A stretch of DNA of 64,000 bases. Source: Mycolicibacterium helvum. GTDB lineage: Bacteria; Actinomycetota; Actinomycetes; Mycobacteriales; Mycobacteriaceae. A program made the translations under genes and the position numbers. The DNA lies in NCBI RefSeq assembly GCF_010731895.1, contig NZ_AP022596.1:4898001-4962000 (forward strand), in the 5' to 3' direction. Below are positions 42,439 to 51,826 of this stretch, piece by piece (the first letter of the stretch is position 1; each line of letters opens with the position of its first letter). The notes below the pieces were generated by a model, which searched no databases, had not been told where the DNA came from, and saw only the letters and a program-made list of their open reading frames with translations.

Positions 42439-43478
42439 TGGGTCCGGGGTTGTACTGGTCGTTGACCGCGGTGCTGATCGTTGTGCTGGTCGTGAGCGCG
42501 CTACTGGCGCTGCAGACCGCCAACCGGCTGGACCGCCTGCACATCCGCTACGACCTGTCCTGGCAGGCGCTGGACGGGGCGCTGGGCCGGCGCGCGGTGG
42601 TCGCGCGGGCGGTGGCTGCCGACACCTACCGCGGACGCCCGGAGGGCCAGCGGCTGGCTGCGCTGGCCGCCGCAGCCGAACGCGCGCCTCGCTCCAGCCG
42701 GGAAGCTGCCGAGAACGAGCTGTCCGCGGCGCTGGCGGCGGTCGACCCCACGTCGATGCCGGTGGCGCTGGTCGCCGAGCTCGCCGACGCCGAAGCCCGG
42801 GTGCTGTTGGCCCGTCGGTTCCACAACGACGCCGTGCGCGACACACTTGCGCTGCGGGAACGCCGCCCGGTCCGGTGGCTGCGGCTGGGTGGCACCGCGG
42901 CGCTGCCCAGCTATTTCGAGATCGCCGAACGGGCCGCACCACCGGCAACCGAGGACCCTGACCGAGTGGATCGCCGCACGTCGGCACGAGTGGTACTGCT
43001 CGACGAACAGGGCGCGGTGCTGCTGTTTTGCGGGTCCGACCCGGCCGTGACGAGCGGCGTGGCGCCACGCTGGTGGTTCACCGTCGGCGGTCAGGCGTTG
43101 CCGGGGGAGCGGCTGGTCGATGCCGCCGTCCGCGAGATCGCCGAGGAGACCGGATTGCAGGTGGCACCGGCTGACATGGTCGGGCCGGTGTGGCGTCGCG
43201 ATTCGCTGATCGACTTCAACGGCACCGTGGTTTCCAGCCAGGAGTTCTATTTCGTGCATCGCACGGCCCGGTTCGAACCGACCGCGGCTGGGCGCACCCA
43301 GTTGGAACTGCGGTACATTCACGGCCACCGATGGTGTGACTCCGCTGCGATTGCTGCGCTGGCCGAGGGTGGGCAGACGGTGTATCCATTGCAGCTCGGT
43401 GAGCTGCTCGAGGAAGCCAACCTGCTGGCCGACGGACGTGCCGGCCGGCCGGACACGGAGTTACACCCGATCCGCTGA
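42438..43478 (+). CDS. Membrane-anchored Nudix hydrolase
   Basis: 346 residues from GTG 42438 (one-base overlap with pimA). N-terminal transmembrane helix (LYWSLTAVLIVVLVVSALLAL), a helical region (about 30-170), and a C-terminal Nudix domain with box GGQALPGERLVDAAVREIAEETGL (G-x5-E-x7-REUxEExGU intact). The orthologue in M. tuberculosis is annotated MutT-like. Conserved in this position next to PIM genes; substrate unknown, possibly a sugar nucleotide. Confidence 0.88.
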   Translation: MGPGLYWSLTAVLIVVLVVSALLALQTANRLDRLHIRYDLSWQALDGALGRRAVVARAVAADTYRGRPEGQRLAALAAAAERAPRSSREAAENELSAALAAVDPTSMPVALVAELADAEARVLLARRFHNDAVRDTLALRERRPVRWLRLGGTAALPSYFEIAERAAPPATEDPDRVDRRTSARVVLLDEQGAVLLFCGSDPAVTSGVAPRWWFTVGGQALPGERLVDAAVREIAEETGLQVAPADMVGPVWRRDSLIDFNGTVVSSQEFYFVHRTARFEPTAAGRTQLELRYIHGHRWCDSAAIAALAEGGQTVYPLQLGELLEEANLLADGRAGRPDTELHPIR

Positions 43479-43586
43479 ACCGAACACGGCCCGATACGCG
43501 GGTCGCTTCGTTCCAGCCCACCGGTGGAGAAATTCAGTTTGGGGTCGCCCTTTACACTGGATCCGTATCAAACGAAGGGACTGACA

Positions 43587-44495
43587 GTGGATACCAACGG
43601 CTCGGGCAGCCCCGCGCAGACCGGTACCGCTCGGGTGAAGCGCGGCATGGCGGAGATGCTCAAGGGCGGCGTCATCATGGATGTCGTCACTCCCGAGCAG
43701 GCGCGCATCGCCGAGGGCGCCGGAGCAGTGGCCGTCATGGCGCTGGAACGCGTCCCGGCGGACATCCGCGCACAAGGCGGCGTGGCCCGGATGAGCGACC
43801 CGGACCTGATCGAGGGCATCATCTCGGCGGTCACCATCCCGGTGATGGCCAAGGCTCGCATCGGGCATTTCGTCGAGGCGCAGATCTTGCAGAGCCTCGG
43901 CGTGGACTACATCGACGAGTCCGAGGTGCTGACGCCGGCCGACTACACCCACCACATCGACAAGTGGCGCTTCACGGTTCCCTTCGTCTGCGGGGCCACC
44001 AACCTGGGTGAGGCCCTGCGCCGCATCACCGAGGGTGCGGCGATGATCCGCTCCAAGGGTGAGGCCGGCACGGGCGACGTCTCGAACGCGACCACGCACA
44101 TGCGGTCCATCGGCGGGGAGATCCGTCGGCTGTCGTCGCTGTCGGAGGACGAGCTTTACGTCGCAGCCAAGGAATTGCAGGCCCCCTACGACCTGGTCGT
44201 CGAGGTGGCCCGGGCGGGCAAACTTCCGGTGACGATGTTCACCGCGGGCGGCATCGCCACCCCGGCTGACGCCGCGATGATGATGCAGCTCGGTGCCGAG
44301 GGTGTCTTCGTCGGCTCGGGGATCTTCAAGTCCGGCGACCCCGCCCTGCGGGCCGCCGCCATCGTCAAGGCCACCACCTTCTTCGACGATCCCGACGTAT
44401 TGGCGCGGGTGTCTCGTGGTCTGGGTGAGCCGATGGTCGGAATCAACGTGGAGGAGATCGCGGAGCCGCACCGACTCGCACAGCGCGGCTGGTAA
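43587..44495 (+). CDS. pdxS: Pyridoxal 5'-phosphate synthase, PdxS subunit
   Basis: 302 residues from GTG 43587, six bases after GAAGGGA. TIM-barrel synthase with [23 protein letters not shown], catalytic lysines in [15 protein letters not shown] and [15 protein letters not shown], and ending in the flexible [11 protein letters not shown] tail. Builds PLP from ribose 5-phosphate, glyceraldehyde 3-phosphate and ammonia provided by PdxT, encoded two genes downstream. Confidence 0.97.
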   Translation: MDTNGSGSPAQTGTARVKRGMAEMLKGGVIMDVVTPEQARIAEGAGAVAVMALERVPADIRAQGGVARMSDPDLIEGIISAVTIPVMAKARIGHFVEAQILQSLGVDYIDESEVLTPADYTHHIDKWRFTVPFVCGATNLGEALRRITEGAAMIRSKGEAGTGDVSNATTHMRSIGGEIRRLSSLSEDELYVAAKELQAPYDLVVEVARAGKLPVTMFTAGGIATPADAAMMMQLGAEGVFVGSGIFKSGDPALRAAAIVKATTFFDDPDVLARVSRGLGEPMVGINVEEIAEPHRLAQRGW

Positions 44496-45338
44496 GTGGC
44501 GATCGAAGAGATCCTCGATCTGGAACAGCTCGAGGTCAATATTTACCGCGGTCAGGTTTTCAGCCCTGAATCCGGTTTCCTGCAGCGCACTTTCGGCGGC
44601 CATGTCGCCGGACAGTCACTGGTGTCGGCGGTGCGCACCGTCGACCCCACCTTCGAGGTGCACTCGCTGCACGGCTACTTCCTGCGTCCCGGCGACGCGA
44701 CCGCTCCAGCGGTCTACATCGTTGAGCGGCTGCGCGATGGCGGATCGTTCGTCACCCGGCGGGTCAACGCCATCCAGCACGGCGAGACCATCTTCTCGAT
44801 GTCGGCGTCGTTCCAGCGGGACCAGAGCGGCATCGAGCACCAGGACGAAATGCCCGCCGCGCCGCCGCCGGACGATTTGCCCGGGTTCATCTCCAAGGGC
44901 GGGGTCTTCGATGACGCTGGCTTCTCGCAGTTCGCCGAATGGGATGTCCGCATCGTCCCCCGCGACCAGGTGGTCCTGTTACCGGGCAAGGCTTCCCAGC
45001 AGCAGGTGTGGTTCAAACACCGCGACCCGCTGCCCGACGATTACGTGCTGCACATCTGCGCGCTGGCCTACATGAGCGACCTCACGCTGCTGGGTTCGGC
45101 ACAGGTCAACCACCCTGAGGAACGCCAACACCTCAACGTCGCCTCGCTGGATCACGCCATGTGGTTCATGCGGCCGTTCCGCGCCGACGAGTGGCTGCTC
45201 TACGACCAGTCCTCGCCGTCGTCGTGCGGCGGCCGATCGCTCACCCAGGGCAAGATCTTCAATCAGTACGGGGAGATGGTCGCGGCCGTCATGCAGGAGG
45301 GCCTCACCCGGTACCGGCGCGGATACCCCGGCCCATGA
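44496..45338 (+). CDS. tesB: Acyl-CoA thioesterase II
   Basis: 280 residues, double hotdog. [22 protein letters not shown] (first hotdog), [29 protein letters not shown], and the C-terminal [43 protein letters not shown] with the catalytic Asp/Thr-Gln region. Starts directly at the pdxS stop and overlaps pdxT by four bases, as in other mycobacteria. Confidence 0.95.
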   Translation: MAIEEILDLEQLEVNIYRGQVFSPESGFLQRTFGGHVAGQSLVSAVRTVDPTFEVHSLHGYFLRPGDATAPAVYIVERLRDGGSFVTRRVNAIQHGETIFSMSASFQRDQSGIEHQDEMPAAPPPDDLPGFISKGGVFDDAGFSQFAEWDVRIVPRDQVVLLPGKASQQQVWFKHRDPLPDDYVLHICALAYMSDLTLLGSAQVNHPEERQHLNVASLDHAMWFMRPFRADEWLLYDQSSPSSCGGRSLTQGKIFNQYGEMVAAVMQEGLTRYRRGYPGP

Positions 45339-45958
45339 CGGTACCCACTGTCGCCGGCCCAGCGGAGCCGGTGCGCGTCGGCGTGCTGGCACTGCAGGGC
45401 GACACCCGCGAGCACCTGGCGGCCCTGCGCGAGGCTGGTGCCGAGGTGTGCACGGTGCGCCGCCGCAGTGAGCTCGACGCGGTCGACGCCCTGGTGATCC
45501 CCGGTGGCGAATCGACCACGATGAGCCACCTGCTGCGCGCCTTCGAGCTGCTGGACCCGCTGCGGCAACGCTTGGCCGACGGGATGCCGGCCTACGGTTC
45601 GTGTGCGGGAATGATCTTGCTGGCCACCGAGATTCTCGACGCCGGCGCGCCGGGCCGCGAGGCGGTGCCGCTGGGCGGCATTGATATGACGGTGCGGCGC
45701 AACGCATTCGGACGCCAGGTGGATTCCTTCGAAGGTGACATCGACTTCGACGGTTTGGATGGACCCGCGCACGCCGTCTTCATCCGCGCGCCGTGGGTGG
45801 AGCGGGTCGGTTCGCAGGTGCAGGTCCTGGCTCGCGCTGGTGACCACATTGTGGCGGTACGGCAGGGTCGCGTGCTGGCCACCGCGTTTCACCCCGAGAT
45901 GACCGGTGATCGTCGGGTGCACAAGCTGTTCGTCGACATCGTCGCCGGCGCCAGGTAA
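45335..45958 (+). CDS. pdxT: Pyridoxal 5'-phosphate synthase glutaminase, PdxT subunit
   Basis: 207 residues from ATG 45335. Glutaminase fold with [34 protein letters not shown], catalytic Cys in [11 protein letters not shown] and His/Glu in [11 protein letters not shown]. Releases ammonia from glutamine and channels it to PdxS. Last gene of the conserved block; the accessory region begins after it. Confidence 0.97.
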   Translation: MTVPTVAGPAEPVRVGVLALQGDTREHLAALREAGAEVCTVRRRSELDAVDALVIPGGESTTMSHLLRAFELLDPLRQRLADGMPAYGSCAGMILLATEILDAGAPGREAVPLGGIDMTVRRNAFGRQVDSFEGDIDFDGLDGPAHAVFIRAPWVERVGSQVQVLARAGDHIVAVRQGRVLATAFHPEMTGDRRVHKLFVDIVAGAR

Positions 45959-45983
45959 CTGCAGGCCAGACTGGCCGAACCCC

Positions 45984-47090
45984 TTACCGAATCAGTGCGC
46001 TCAACTGGCTGTTGCGGGCGTCGATCTCCTGCTGGGTGGCTGGCACCAACCGGTCGCCACCGGGGCCCGCGGTGCCCTGGGCGTAGGTAACGTGCGGGAG
46101 TTGCGCACGCTCGTATTGATCGAACGCCGCGGCGATGTCGTCCGGGTGATCGCGCAGCGCTTCGGCGAGCGACCAGGCGCCGGTCATGGCCAGACTGGTG
46201 CCGCGGCCGGACAGCGGAGACGCGCAGTACGCGGAGTCCCCGACCAGTACGACGCGCCCTTGGTGCCAGGTCGGCATGTGAATCTGGCTGACCGAGTCGA
46301 AGTAGAGTTCGGGGTCGCTGACCGCCGCGTCGAGTAGTTCGGGGATCTTCCACTCGTCGTGGCCCGCGAAGGCGTCGATCAGAAGCTGCTTCTGCGCGGC
46401 CAGGTCGTGGTAGTCGTAGTTGATCCACGGCGAGCGAAATATGAATACCGCCAACGCTTTATCGCGATACGCGGCGATACCGGCCATCCGCCCTGGGGTG
46501 TTGTACATCGGGTTGCGGCGGTCAGGTTGTGCGTAGCTCGGCAGATCGGCCAGCGCCACATAGAAGCCGAGGTGGTGGATGAATTGACTCTCCGGGCCGA
46601 AGACCAGACCGCGAGTCGCCGAGTGCATGCCGTCGGCACCGACGACGATGTCGTAGCGCTCTTGCCTGCCGGAGGTGAATCGCACAACCACGCCGTCGCC
46701 GTCGTCGTGAAGCGCGGCGACGGATTCGCCGAACGTCACGGGTGTGGCGGGGTCGAGGGCACCGCGCAGAACCAGGGCGAGATCCTCGCGGGGAATCTCG
46801 GTGTCGTCGGGGCAGTCGTTGACCTCCGAGTCGGGCATCTCGGCGAGCGTTTCACCGGAGGCGTCGATGAACTGGACTCGTTCACTCATGTCCACCCGGT
46901 GGGCGCGAATCGCGTCGAGGACTCCCATCTTGTCCGCGACCGCGAGCGCGTCGCCGCGGATGTCGATCGGCGATCCGTTGACGCGAAGATGGTTGGCCCG
47001 TTCGACGATGGCCACGTCGTGGCCGGCTGCTCCGAGAGTGATACCGGTGCTCAGACCGGCCATGCCTGCCCCAGAAACCAGAATGCGCAT
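45984..47090 (-). CDS. FAD-dependent monooxygenase (TetX/PHBH group)
   Basis: 368 residues. FAD-binding GxGxxG as VSGAGMAGLSTGITLGAAGHDVAIVERA, the DG motif VVGADGMHSATRGLV and the GD motif GRVVLVGDSAYCASPLSGRGTSLAMTGAWSLAEAL. Hydroxylates small aromatic or polyketide-like molecules with NAD(P)H and oxygen. Divergent from a TetR gene with a shared 71-bp spacer carrying operator-like repeats, so it is probably induced by a drug- or xenobiotic-type ligand. Confidence 0.88.
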   Translation of the reverse strand: MRILVSGAGMAGLSTGITLGAAGHDVAIVERANHLRVNGSPIDIRGDALAVADKMGVLDAIRAHRVDMSERVQFIDASGETLAEMPDSEVNDCPDDTEIPREDLALVLRGALDPATPVTFGESVAALHDDGDGVVVRFTSGRQERYDIVVGADGMHSATRGLVFGPESQFIHHLGFYVALADLPSYAQPDRRNPMYNTPGRMAGIAAYRDKALAVFIFRSPWINYDYHDLAAQKQLLIDAFAGHDEWKIPELLDAAVSDPELYFDSVSQIHMPTWHQGRVVLVGDSAYCASPLSGRGTSLAMTGAWSLAEALRDHPDDIAAAFDQYERAQLPHVTYAQGTAGPGGDRLVPATQQEIDARNSQLSALIR

Positions 47091-47097
47091 GTGAGAT

Positions 47098-47130
47098 CGT
47101 CCCTTCCATTAAGATACGAACCGTCCCTTA
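47098..47130. promoter_or_regulatory. Operator between monooxygenase and TetR genes
   Basis: TAAGATACG-AAC-CGTCCCTTA (47110-47130) is an imperfect palindrome (seven of nine arm positions). CGTCCCTT also occurs at 47098-47105, giving two similar sites between divergent starts 47090 and 47162. Confidence 0.5.
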
Positions 47131-47161
47131 TGGACCATAGCCCGGCTATTTAGGAAACGCA

Positions 47162-47779
47162 ATGTCTCTTAAAGAGGATGTGCCGCCGCAGCGCCGCCGC
47201 GGAGAGGTGCTGGAGAAAGCGCTGCTGGACGCGGCGTGGTTAGAGCTGACCGAGACCGGATACGACGACCTGACCATCGACGCGGTCGCAACGCGCGCGG
47301 GCACCAGCCGTGCCGTGTTGTATCGCCGGTGGCCCAACAAGAAGGACTTGGTGCTGGCAACCCTGCTGGACCACGTGAGATCGGATGCTGTCCCGATGCC
47401 GGACACCGGGTCGTTGCGCGGGGATGTCGTCGCGCTGCTCAAGGCTGCGAACGAACTTCGTTCGCGGATGGCCATATTGGTGTTCACCCGGCTCGGCGGG
47501 TTCTATCGCGACGCCGGCACCAACCTCGCCGAACTTGCTGCCGTCGTCGAGGGCGATCGGACCACCGTGCTCGACGAGATCATCGCGCAGGCCGTTGCGC
47601 GCGGCGAGGTCAAACCGGGCCAGATCAGCGAGCGAGTGGCACGGGTGCCGGTCGAGTTGTTCCGCTACGAGCTGATGGTGCGTCTGAAGCCGGTTCCCAA
47701 CGACGTGCTGGAGGGGATCGTCGACGACGTGTTCCTCCCGCTGGTCAACCTGGGCGCCTCCCGGTCGCCGGGCGACTAA
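47162..47779 (+). CDS. TetR-family regulator of the monooxygenase
   Basis: 205 residues. HTH: EKALLDAAWLELTETGYDDLTIDAVATRAGTSRAVLYRRWPNKKDLVLATLLDH. The C-terminal half resembles TetR_C_16-like ligand domains (LRSRMAILVFTRLGGFYRDAGTNLAEL). Divergent from the FAD monooxygenase, a standard local repressor arrangement. Confidence 0.9.
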   Translation: MSLKEDVPPQRRRGEVLEKALLDAAWLELTETGYDDLTIDAVATRAGTSRAVLYRRWPNKKDLVLATLLDHVRSDAVPMPDTGSLRGDVVALLKAANELRSRMAILVFTRLGGFYRDAGTNLAELAAVVEGDRTTVLDEIIAQAVARGEVKPGQISERVARVPVELFRYELMVRLKPVPNDVLEGIVDDVFLPLVNLGASRSPGD

Positions 47780-47942
47780 CGATGGTGGCCTACACTTTCA
47801 CCGGCCGGTACCGGTTATTCGGTTGACGAGTGCCACCAATTCTTCGACTGACGTTTAGATGACGTCAATCTGGGCCAACTCCGTCTGCCGGGACGCTCAT
47901 CCATACTCGGTGTCTTGGATCGCGGCACAACGGTAGGAGGTC

Positions 47943-48092
47943 GTGGTGGCAGCATCACGCAACTGGTTGGGTCGTCGGGTGCGGCACATGCTGGAGGGTC
48001 AGCCCGCCAAATCCACGCTGGGCCTGTGGCGCCCGGCTTGGCAGAGTAATTCGCCTGTGGTGCGGCCGACCAGTTGGTGGCGCGCGCTCTAG
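47943..48092 (+). CDS. Small Trp/Arg-rich protein
   Basis: 49 residues. GTG 47943 or 47946 follows AGGAGG by a few bases. Product VAASRNWLGRRVRHMLEGQP... ending VVRPTSWWRAL is basic with five Trp, with no predicted signal or membrane helix. A hairpin at 48096 follows the stop directly. Ribosome site and terminator support a real gene; I recognise no family. Confidence 0.5.
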   Translation: MVAASRNWLGRRVRHMLEGQPAKSTLGLWRPAWQSNSPVVRPTSWWRAL

Positions 48093-48095
48093 CTT

Positions 48096-48120
48096 GCCCG
48101 ATCGGTCTATGCGGTCGGGC
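48096..48120 (+). terminator. Hairpin after the small protein gene
   Basis: GCCCGATCG-GTCTATG-CGGTCGGGC, 9-bp stem with one G-T pair, four bases after the TAG. No T tract. Confidence 0.55.
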
Positions 48121-48160
48121 GCCGTCTCTGGCTCTGGTGAAACTGGCGCTGGTCTTCGGT

Positions 48161-49888
48161 TCAGCTCAGAACGGGTAGCAGTAGCCGCGACGACGAGCGC
48201 ACGGTGTTGATGCTGCTGGTTCCCACGCTGGCATGGCGGAAGTTCATGATCGCGGGAATGTCGGGGTCCTGGTCGTCGCTGGTGATCGTGACCTGGATGC
48301 GATGACCAGCTGCGAAATGATGGGCATTGGGCACCAATGGAATTCGATACTCCACGTCTTCACCGATGGGTACCGCGCCCGGGAGGCGGCACGGCAGTAC
48401 CGGCGCGCCGGGCCGGCTGGCCGCTGCGTCCACCTCGCGCAGGCTGGCCCGCAGCCAGCCGGCGGTGACGGCCTCGGTGCTGCCGTCCGGGGCGACGTCG
48501 GTCAGCGTGACGATCCACGCGGTGTCGGCTGCGGTGGCGCTGGCCACCAGGCGCAGCTCGACGTCGCCGACGACGTCGATCGCCTCGGTCAGCGGCTCAC
48601 CGGTCCACGTCAGTGACGACGGAGGATCGATCTCACTGGGCTTGGCCCGGCCTAATCCGGCGCCGAGCACCATGAATTCCCTTGCCCCATGAGCTCCTTC
48701 GTCGTCGTCGAGTCCGCCGTCGGCGCGCAGGGCGAGTTCACGATGGGTGCCGGCCGGTGGCCAGGAGTCGGCGGTGCGCCACTCGTCGGTGCCGGGCAGG
48801 ACGTAGCGGATGGCCGGACCGTCGAGGATTCCGGTGTCGCGGCCCTTGAGCCAATGGTCGTACCACGCCAGCGCTTCGACGTGCAGGCTCTCCCATGGCC
48901 AGGTCAAGCCGTACTGGCCGAGCATGCCCATCTGGACCGCCGGACTGTTGGTCAGGCCGGCGAAGGTGGTGAAGGTCGACGGCAGGTGCAGCGGCACGTT
49001 CTGCCAGTCACAGCCCAAATAGACTGGAATATCGATATTTTCGAGCAGCGGCAGCAGGTTTCGCTCGTCCCACCAGGCGTCACGGGTGGGATGGCGCACC
49101 GCGGCATCGAGCCACAGGTCGTCCCAGGGATGCGGGTCGTGCGGCACCTTGAGCAGCCCGCGCATCATCGTCACCGCCGCCTCGCCGTTCATGGTGGCGA
49201 ACTTGTGGTGCAGCGGCTTGGTGTTGAGCACCCAGCGCGCCAGGCCCAATGGCCGGCTGCGCCAGAACGAGTCGCTGCGGGCGGCAGTCAGCCCCAGCAT
49301 GGACAGGAACGGCGTCACGAACGACGCGCTGGATAAGCCGTGGTGCACCGCGGCGTCGTACAGGTCGGCGGTGACCGCCACCGGGAAGATGGCCTTGAGA
49401 TGGGGCGGGCGTTCGACGGCGGCCTCCAGCTGGGTCATCGCGAAATAGCTGATGCCGATCATCCCGACGTTGCCGTCGCACCACGGCTGGCCGGCCACCC
49501 ACTCCACGAGGTCGTACATGTCGCGGCGTTCCTGGGCGTCGAAGAAGCCGAAGGTGCCGCCGGAGCCACCGGTGCCGCGCAGGTTGGCGATGACGTGCCC
49601 GTAGCCGCGCGGCACCCAGAAGTCGGTCGCGCCCGCTTCGATGAACCCGGCCGGGGCGCCGAGGTCCTGGATCTGCCGGGGGTAGGGCGACGCGGCGATC
49701 AGGGCGGGGAAGCGCGCGCCCTTCGCTGCTGGGCCGTCCGGGCGGTGCACGTCGGCGAGCAGCGTGACGCCGTCGCGCATGGGGACGGTGACGTTGATAT
49801 CGGTGGTCGTGCCGTGGTCCGGCGTGCTGAGGTTTCGGTACTCCCGGCCGGTGGTCTGCGGCCCGTTCAGGAGTCGTTCGGTCGTCAT
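48161..49888 (-). CDS. CocE/NonD-type alpha/beta hydrolase
   Basis: 575 residues from ATG 49888. X-Pro dipeptidyl-peptidase S15 family: VPMRDGVTLLADVHRPDG, GYGHVIANLRGTGGSGGTFGFFDAQE, nucleophile GMIGISYFAM, and the C-terminal jelly-roll (EPLTEAIDVVGDVELRLVASATAADTAWIVTL). The segments that usually hold the acid (GGWYD) and His (GPWxH) read LGCDWQN and MLGQYGLTW, so the triad is doubtful. An operator-like palindrome and a divergent TetR lie upstream. Confidence 0.88.
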   Translation of the reverse strand: MTTERLLNGPQTTGREYRNLSTPDHGTTTDINVTVPMRDGVTLLADVHRPDGPAAKGARFPALIAASPYPRQIQDLGAPAGFIEAGATDFWVPRGYGHVIANLRGTGGSGGTFGFFDAQERRDMYDLVEWVAGQPWCDGNVGMIGISYFAMTQLEAAVERPPHLKAIFPVAVTADLYDAAVHHGLSSASFVTPFLSMLGLTAARSDSFWRSRPLGLARWVLNTKPLHHKFATMNGEAAVTMMRGLLKVPHDPHPWDDLWLDAAVRHPTRDAWWDERNLLPLLENIDIPVYLGCDWQNVPLHLPSTFTTFAGLTNSPAVQMGMLGQYGLTWPWESLHVEALAWYDHWLKGRDTGILDGPAIRYVLPGTDEWRTADSWPPAGTHRELALRADGGLDDDEGAHGAREFMVLGAGLGRAKPSEIDPPSSLTWTGEPLTEAIDVVGDVELRLVASATAADTAWIVTLTDVAPDGSTEAVTAGWLRASLREVDAAASRPGAPVLPCRLPGAVPIGEDVEYRIPLVPNAHHFAAGHRIQVTITSDDQDPDIPAIMNFRHASVGTSSINTVRSSSRLLLPVLS

Positions 49889-49901
49889 GAGTTTCACGCT
49901 A

Positions 49902-49921
49902 CGTTGAAACTAGTCTCAACG
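49902..49921. promoter_or_regulatory. Palindromic operator between the hydrolase and TetR
   Basis: CGTTGAAACTAGTCTCAACG, palindromic at 18 of 20 positions, centred on ACTAGT, between divergent starts 49888 and 49952. It very likely binds the adjacent TetR. Confidence 0.65.
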
Positions 49922-49951
49922 CAACGAGAAACTATTGCTAGGCTCGTCGTC

Positions 49952-50548
49952 GTGCCGAAGAACACGCCCCCAGGACCGCGCGATGAAAAGGGCGTCCTGT
50001 CTGCCCGGATCCTCGAGGCCGCCCGCGGTGAGTTCGCCCAGCATGGGTCAGCGGGCACCACGATCAGGGCAGTGGCCCGTGCCGCCGATGTCGACCCGGC
50101 CCTGGTGTATCACTACTTCAGCTCCAAGGACGGCCTGCTCGACGCGGCGACGAACCCGCCGCAGCGCTGGCTCGAAAGCGTGGCGAAAACCTGGACGACG
50201 CCGGTCGCGCAGCTCGGGGAGGCGCTCTTGCACCTGATGCTGCGCGCCTGGGCCGACGACGAGATCGGCCCGATTCTGCGGGCGGTGTTGCAGACCGCGG
50301 CTCATGAGGCCACCACCCGCGAGAAGCTGCGCAGAATCGTCGAGGGCCAGCTGATGGGGGCCTCGCAGCTGGGTATCGACACCGACGACCGCCGCAAGCG
50401 CAGCGGTCTGATCTCATCTCAGATCATGGGGCTGGCGATGATGCGCTACATCTGGAAGATCGAACCCGTCGCGTCGATGCGTGAGGACGAGATCGTCGCG
50501 GCCATCGCGCCGAACCTGCAGCGCTACATCGACGGCGATTTGGGCTAA
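49952..50548 (+). CDS. TetR-family regulator of the CocE-type hydrolase
   Basis: 198 residues from GTG 49952. HTH: SARILEAARGEFAQHGSAGTTIRAVARAADVDPALVYHYFSSKDGLLDAAT. The C-terminal ligand domain (AQLGEALLHLMLRAW to REKLRRIVEGQLMG) is of the TetR_C_17-like kind common in mycobacteria. Divergent from the hydrolase, with a palindromic site between. Confidence 0.88.
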   Translation: MPKNTPPGPRDEKGVLSARILEAARGEFAQHGSAGTTIRAVARAADVDPALVYHYFSSKDGLLDAATNPPQRWLESVAKTWTTPVAQLGEALLHLMLRAWADDEIGPILRAVLQTAAHEATTREKLRRIVEGQLMGASQLGIDTDDRRKRSGLISSQIMGLAMMRYIWKIEPVASMREDEIVAAIAPNLQRYIDGDLG

Positions 50549-50625
50549 CGCCAAGCGTGGGGGATCTCGTTGAAGTTCGTCGGTAATTTCACCGACAACC
50601 CGCACGCTCGGCGTTCGGGCCGACG

Positions 50626-51216
50626 TCAGGTGAGCGTTGCCGCAATTCGCTCGGCCGCCCAGGACCGTGCCTGGGTGATCGGGTCGGTGGACCGCGAAAT
50701 CTTGGAGCCCACCAGCGCGCCGTCGTACAGCAGTTGGATCTGCCTTGCCAGGCTCTCCGGGTCGCCCACTCCCGCATCGGCAAGCAGGCTCTCGAGGACC
50801 TCCAGCAGCCAGCGCCGGTGCGCGGCCACGGGTTCGAGTTCGACCCCGGGGAACTCGGTGGCCGCATTGGCATAAAGACAGCCTCGGAAGTCGCGCGCTG
50901 TCGCCGCCAAGGCGGCCAGGTCGAAGAACAGCAGGACTTTGTCCACTGCGTCAGGCTTCGCTGTGGCCGCGTGCAGCCAGCGGTTGCGATCAGCCTGATC
51001 CAAATCATTCAGGTAGGCCAGCACCAGGGCGTCTTTTGAGCCGTAGGTACTGTAAAGGCTCGCCTTTGCCACCCCCGCTTCACGCAGAATCTGATCAATG
51101 CCCACGGCCCGAATCCCTTGTGAAGCAAAGAGTTTCGCGGCGGTACGCAACAGCCGTTCGGCGGGCCGGGAGCCCGTCTCGGGCTGGGCCGCGGATGGCT
51201 GCGCGGTCGACGTCAT
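50626..51216 (-). CDS. TetR-family regulator (LmrA/YxaF-like)
   Basis: 196 residues from ATG 51216. HTH: ERLLRTAAKLFASQGIRAVGIDQILREAGVAKASLYSTYGSKDALVLAYL; followed by FRGCLYANAATEFPG, a hallmark of this subgroup. A perfect palindrome typical of this group lies in its upstream region, shared with the divergent DUF4242/flavoprotein/ABC operon, which it probably controls. Confidence 0.9.
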   Translation of the reverse strand: MTSTAQPSAAQPETGSRPAERLLRTAAKLFASQGIRAVGIDQILREAGVAKASLYSTYGSKDALVLAYLNDLDQADRNRWLHAATAKPDAVDKVLLFFDLAALAATARDFRGCLYANAATEFPGVELEPVAAHRRWLLEVLESLLADAGVGDPESLARQIQLLYDGALVGSKISRSTDPITQARSWAAERIAATLT

Positions 51217-51246
51217 AGAGGCAGAGTAGCCCATCAGGGGCAGTGG

Positions 51247-51260
51247 ACAGACCGGTCTGT
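51247..51260. promoter_or_regulatory. Perfect 14-bp palindrome, TetR operator
   Basis: ACAGACCGGTCTGT, fully self-complementary, between divergent starts 51216 and 51305. Sites of this form are known for LmrA/AcnR-type TetR repressors, consistent with the adjacent gene. Confidence 0.7.
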
Positions 51261-51304
51261 TCATGCAACCGTCGTGGAACCGAGCCGACGACGAAAGAGC
51301 TACC

Positions 51305-51826
51305 GTGTCCCTCTATCTCTACGAGATCGCCCCCGCCAGTGCCGACGCCAACCAGCTGCTCAAGGAGGTCGACGCGCTGATCCAGCGCCTCGGCGGCGAT
51401 CTGATCGAAGCGCAGGTCACCGCGGCCCGTCGGATCTTCGCTGTGGCCGAGTTCAGCGCCGGGGAGGCGCCGAACCTGGATGCAGCCGCACTGGGTGGGG
51501 CTGAAGTCACCGGCCCACACCAGGTCCGGCTGGTGGGTGCCGCACTCGAGGACGTGAAGGCGGCCCGGCCCGCCGCGGGCTACCTGGTCGAGTGGGACCT
51601 TCCCGCCGAGCTCGACATGGATTCCTACCTCGCGCGCAAGAAGGCCAACGCGCCGCGCTACGCCGACGTGCCTGAGGTCAGCTTCTTGCGCACCTACGTC
51701 CGCGAGGACATGGACAAATGCCTGTGCTTCTACGACGCCCCGGACGAAGCCGCGGTGCGGCGTGCCCGCGATGCGGTGTCGACTCCGATCGACCGGCTGC
51801 ACCGGCTCGACGAGGACCGGAGATGA
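51305..51826 (+). CDS. DUF4242 protein
   Basis: 173 residues from GTG 51305. C-terminal part SFLRTYVREDMDKCLCFYDAPDEAAVRRARDA is the DUF4242 (SCO4226-like) signature; the N-terminal half (YLYEIAPASADANQLLKEVDALIQRL) is a second ferredoxin-like region. Some members bind nickel; function is unclear. First gene of an operon with a flavoprotein and an ABC importer, ATGA overlap with the next gene. Confidence 0.75.
   Translation: MSLYLYEIAPASADANQLLKEVDALIQRLGGDLIEAQVTAARRIFAVAEFSAGEAPNLDAAALGGAEVTGPHQVRLVGAALEDVKAARPAAGYLVEWDLPAELDMDSYLARKKANAPRYADVPEVSFLRTYVREDMDKCLCFYDAPDEAAVRRARDAVSTPIDRLHRLDEDRR

Noticed and set aside
41113..43068. 651-codon minus-strand frame opposite pimA and the Nudix gene
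   Set aside because: Antisense shadow; low-complexity Arg/Pro/Ala product and no ribosome site.
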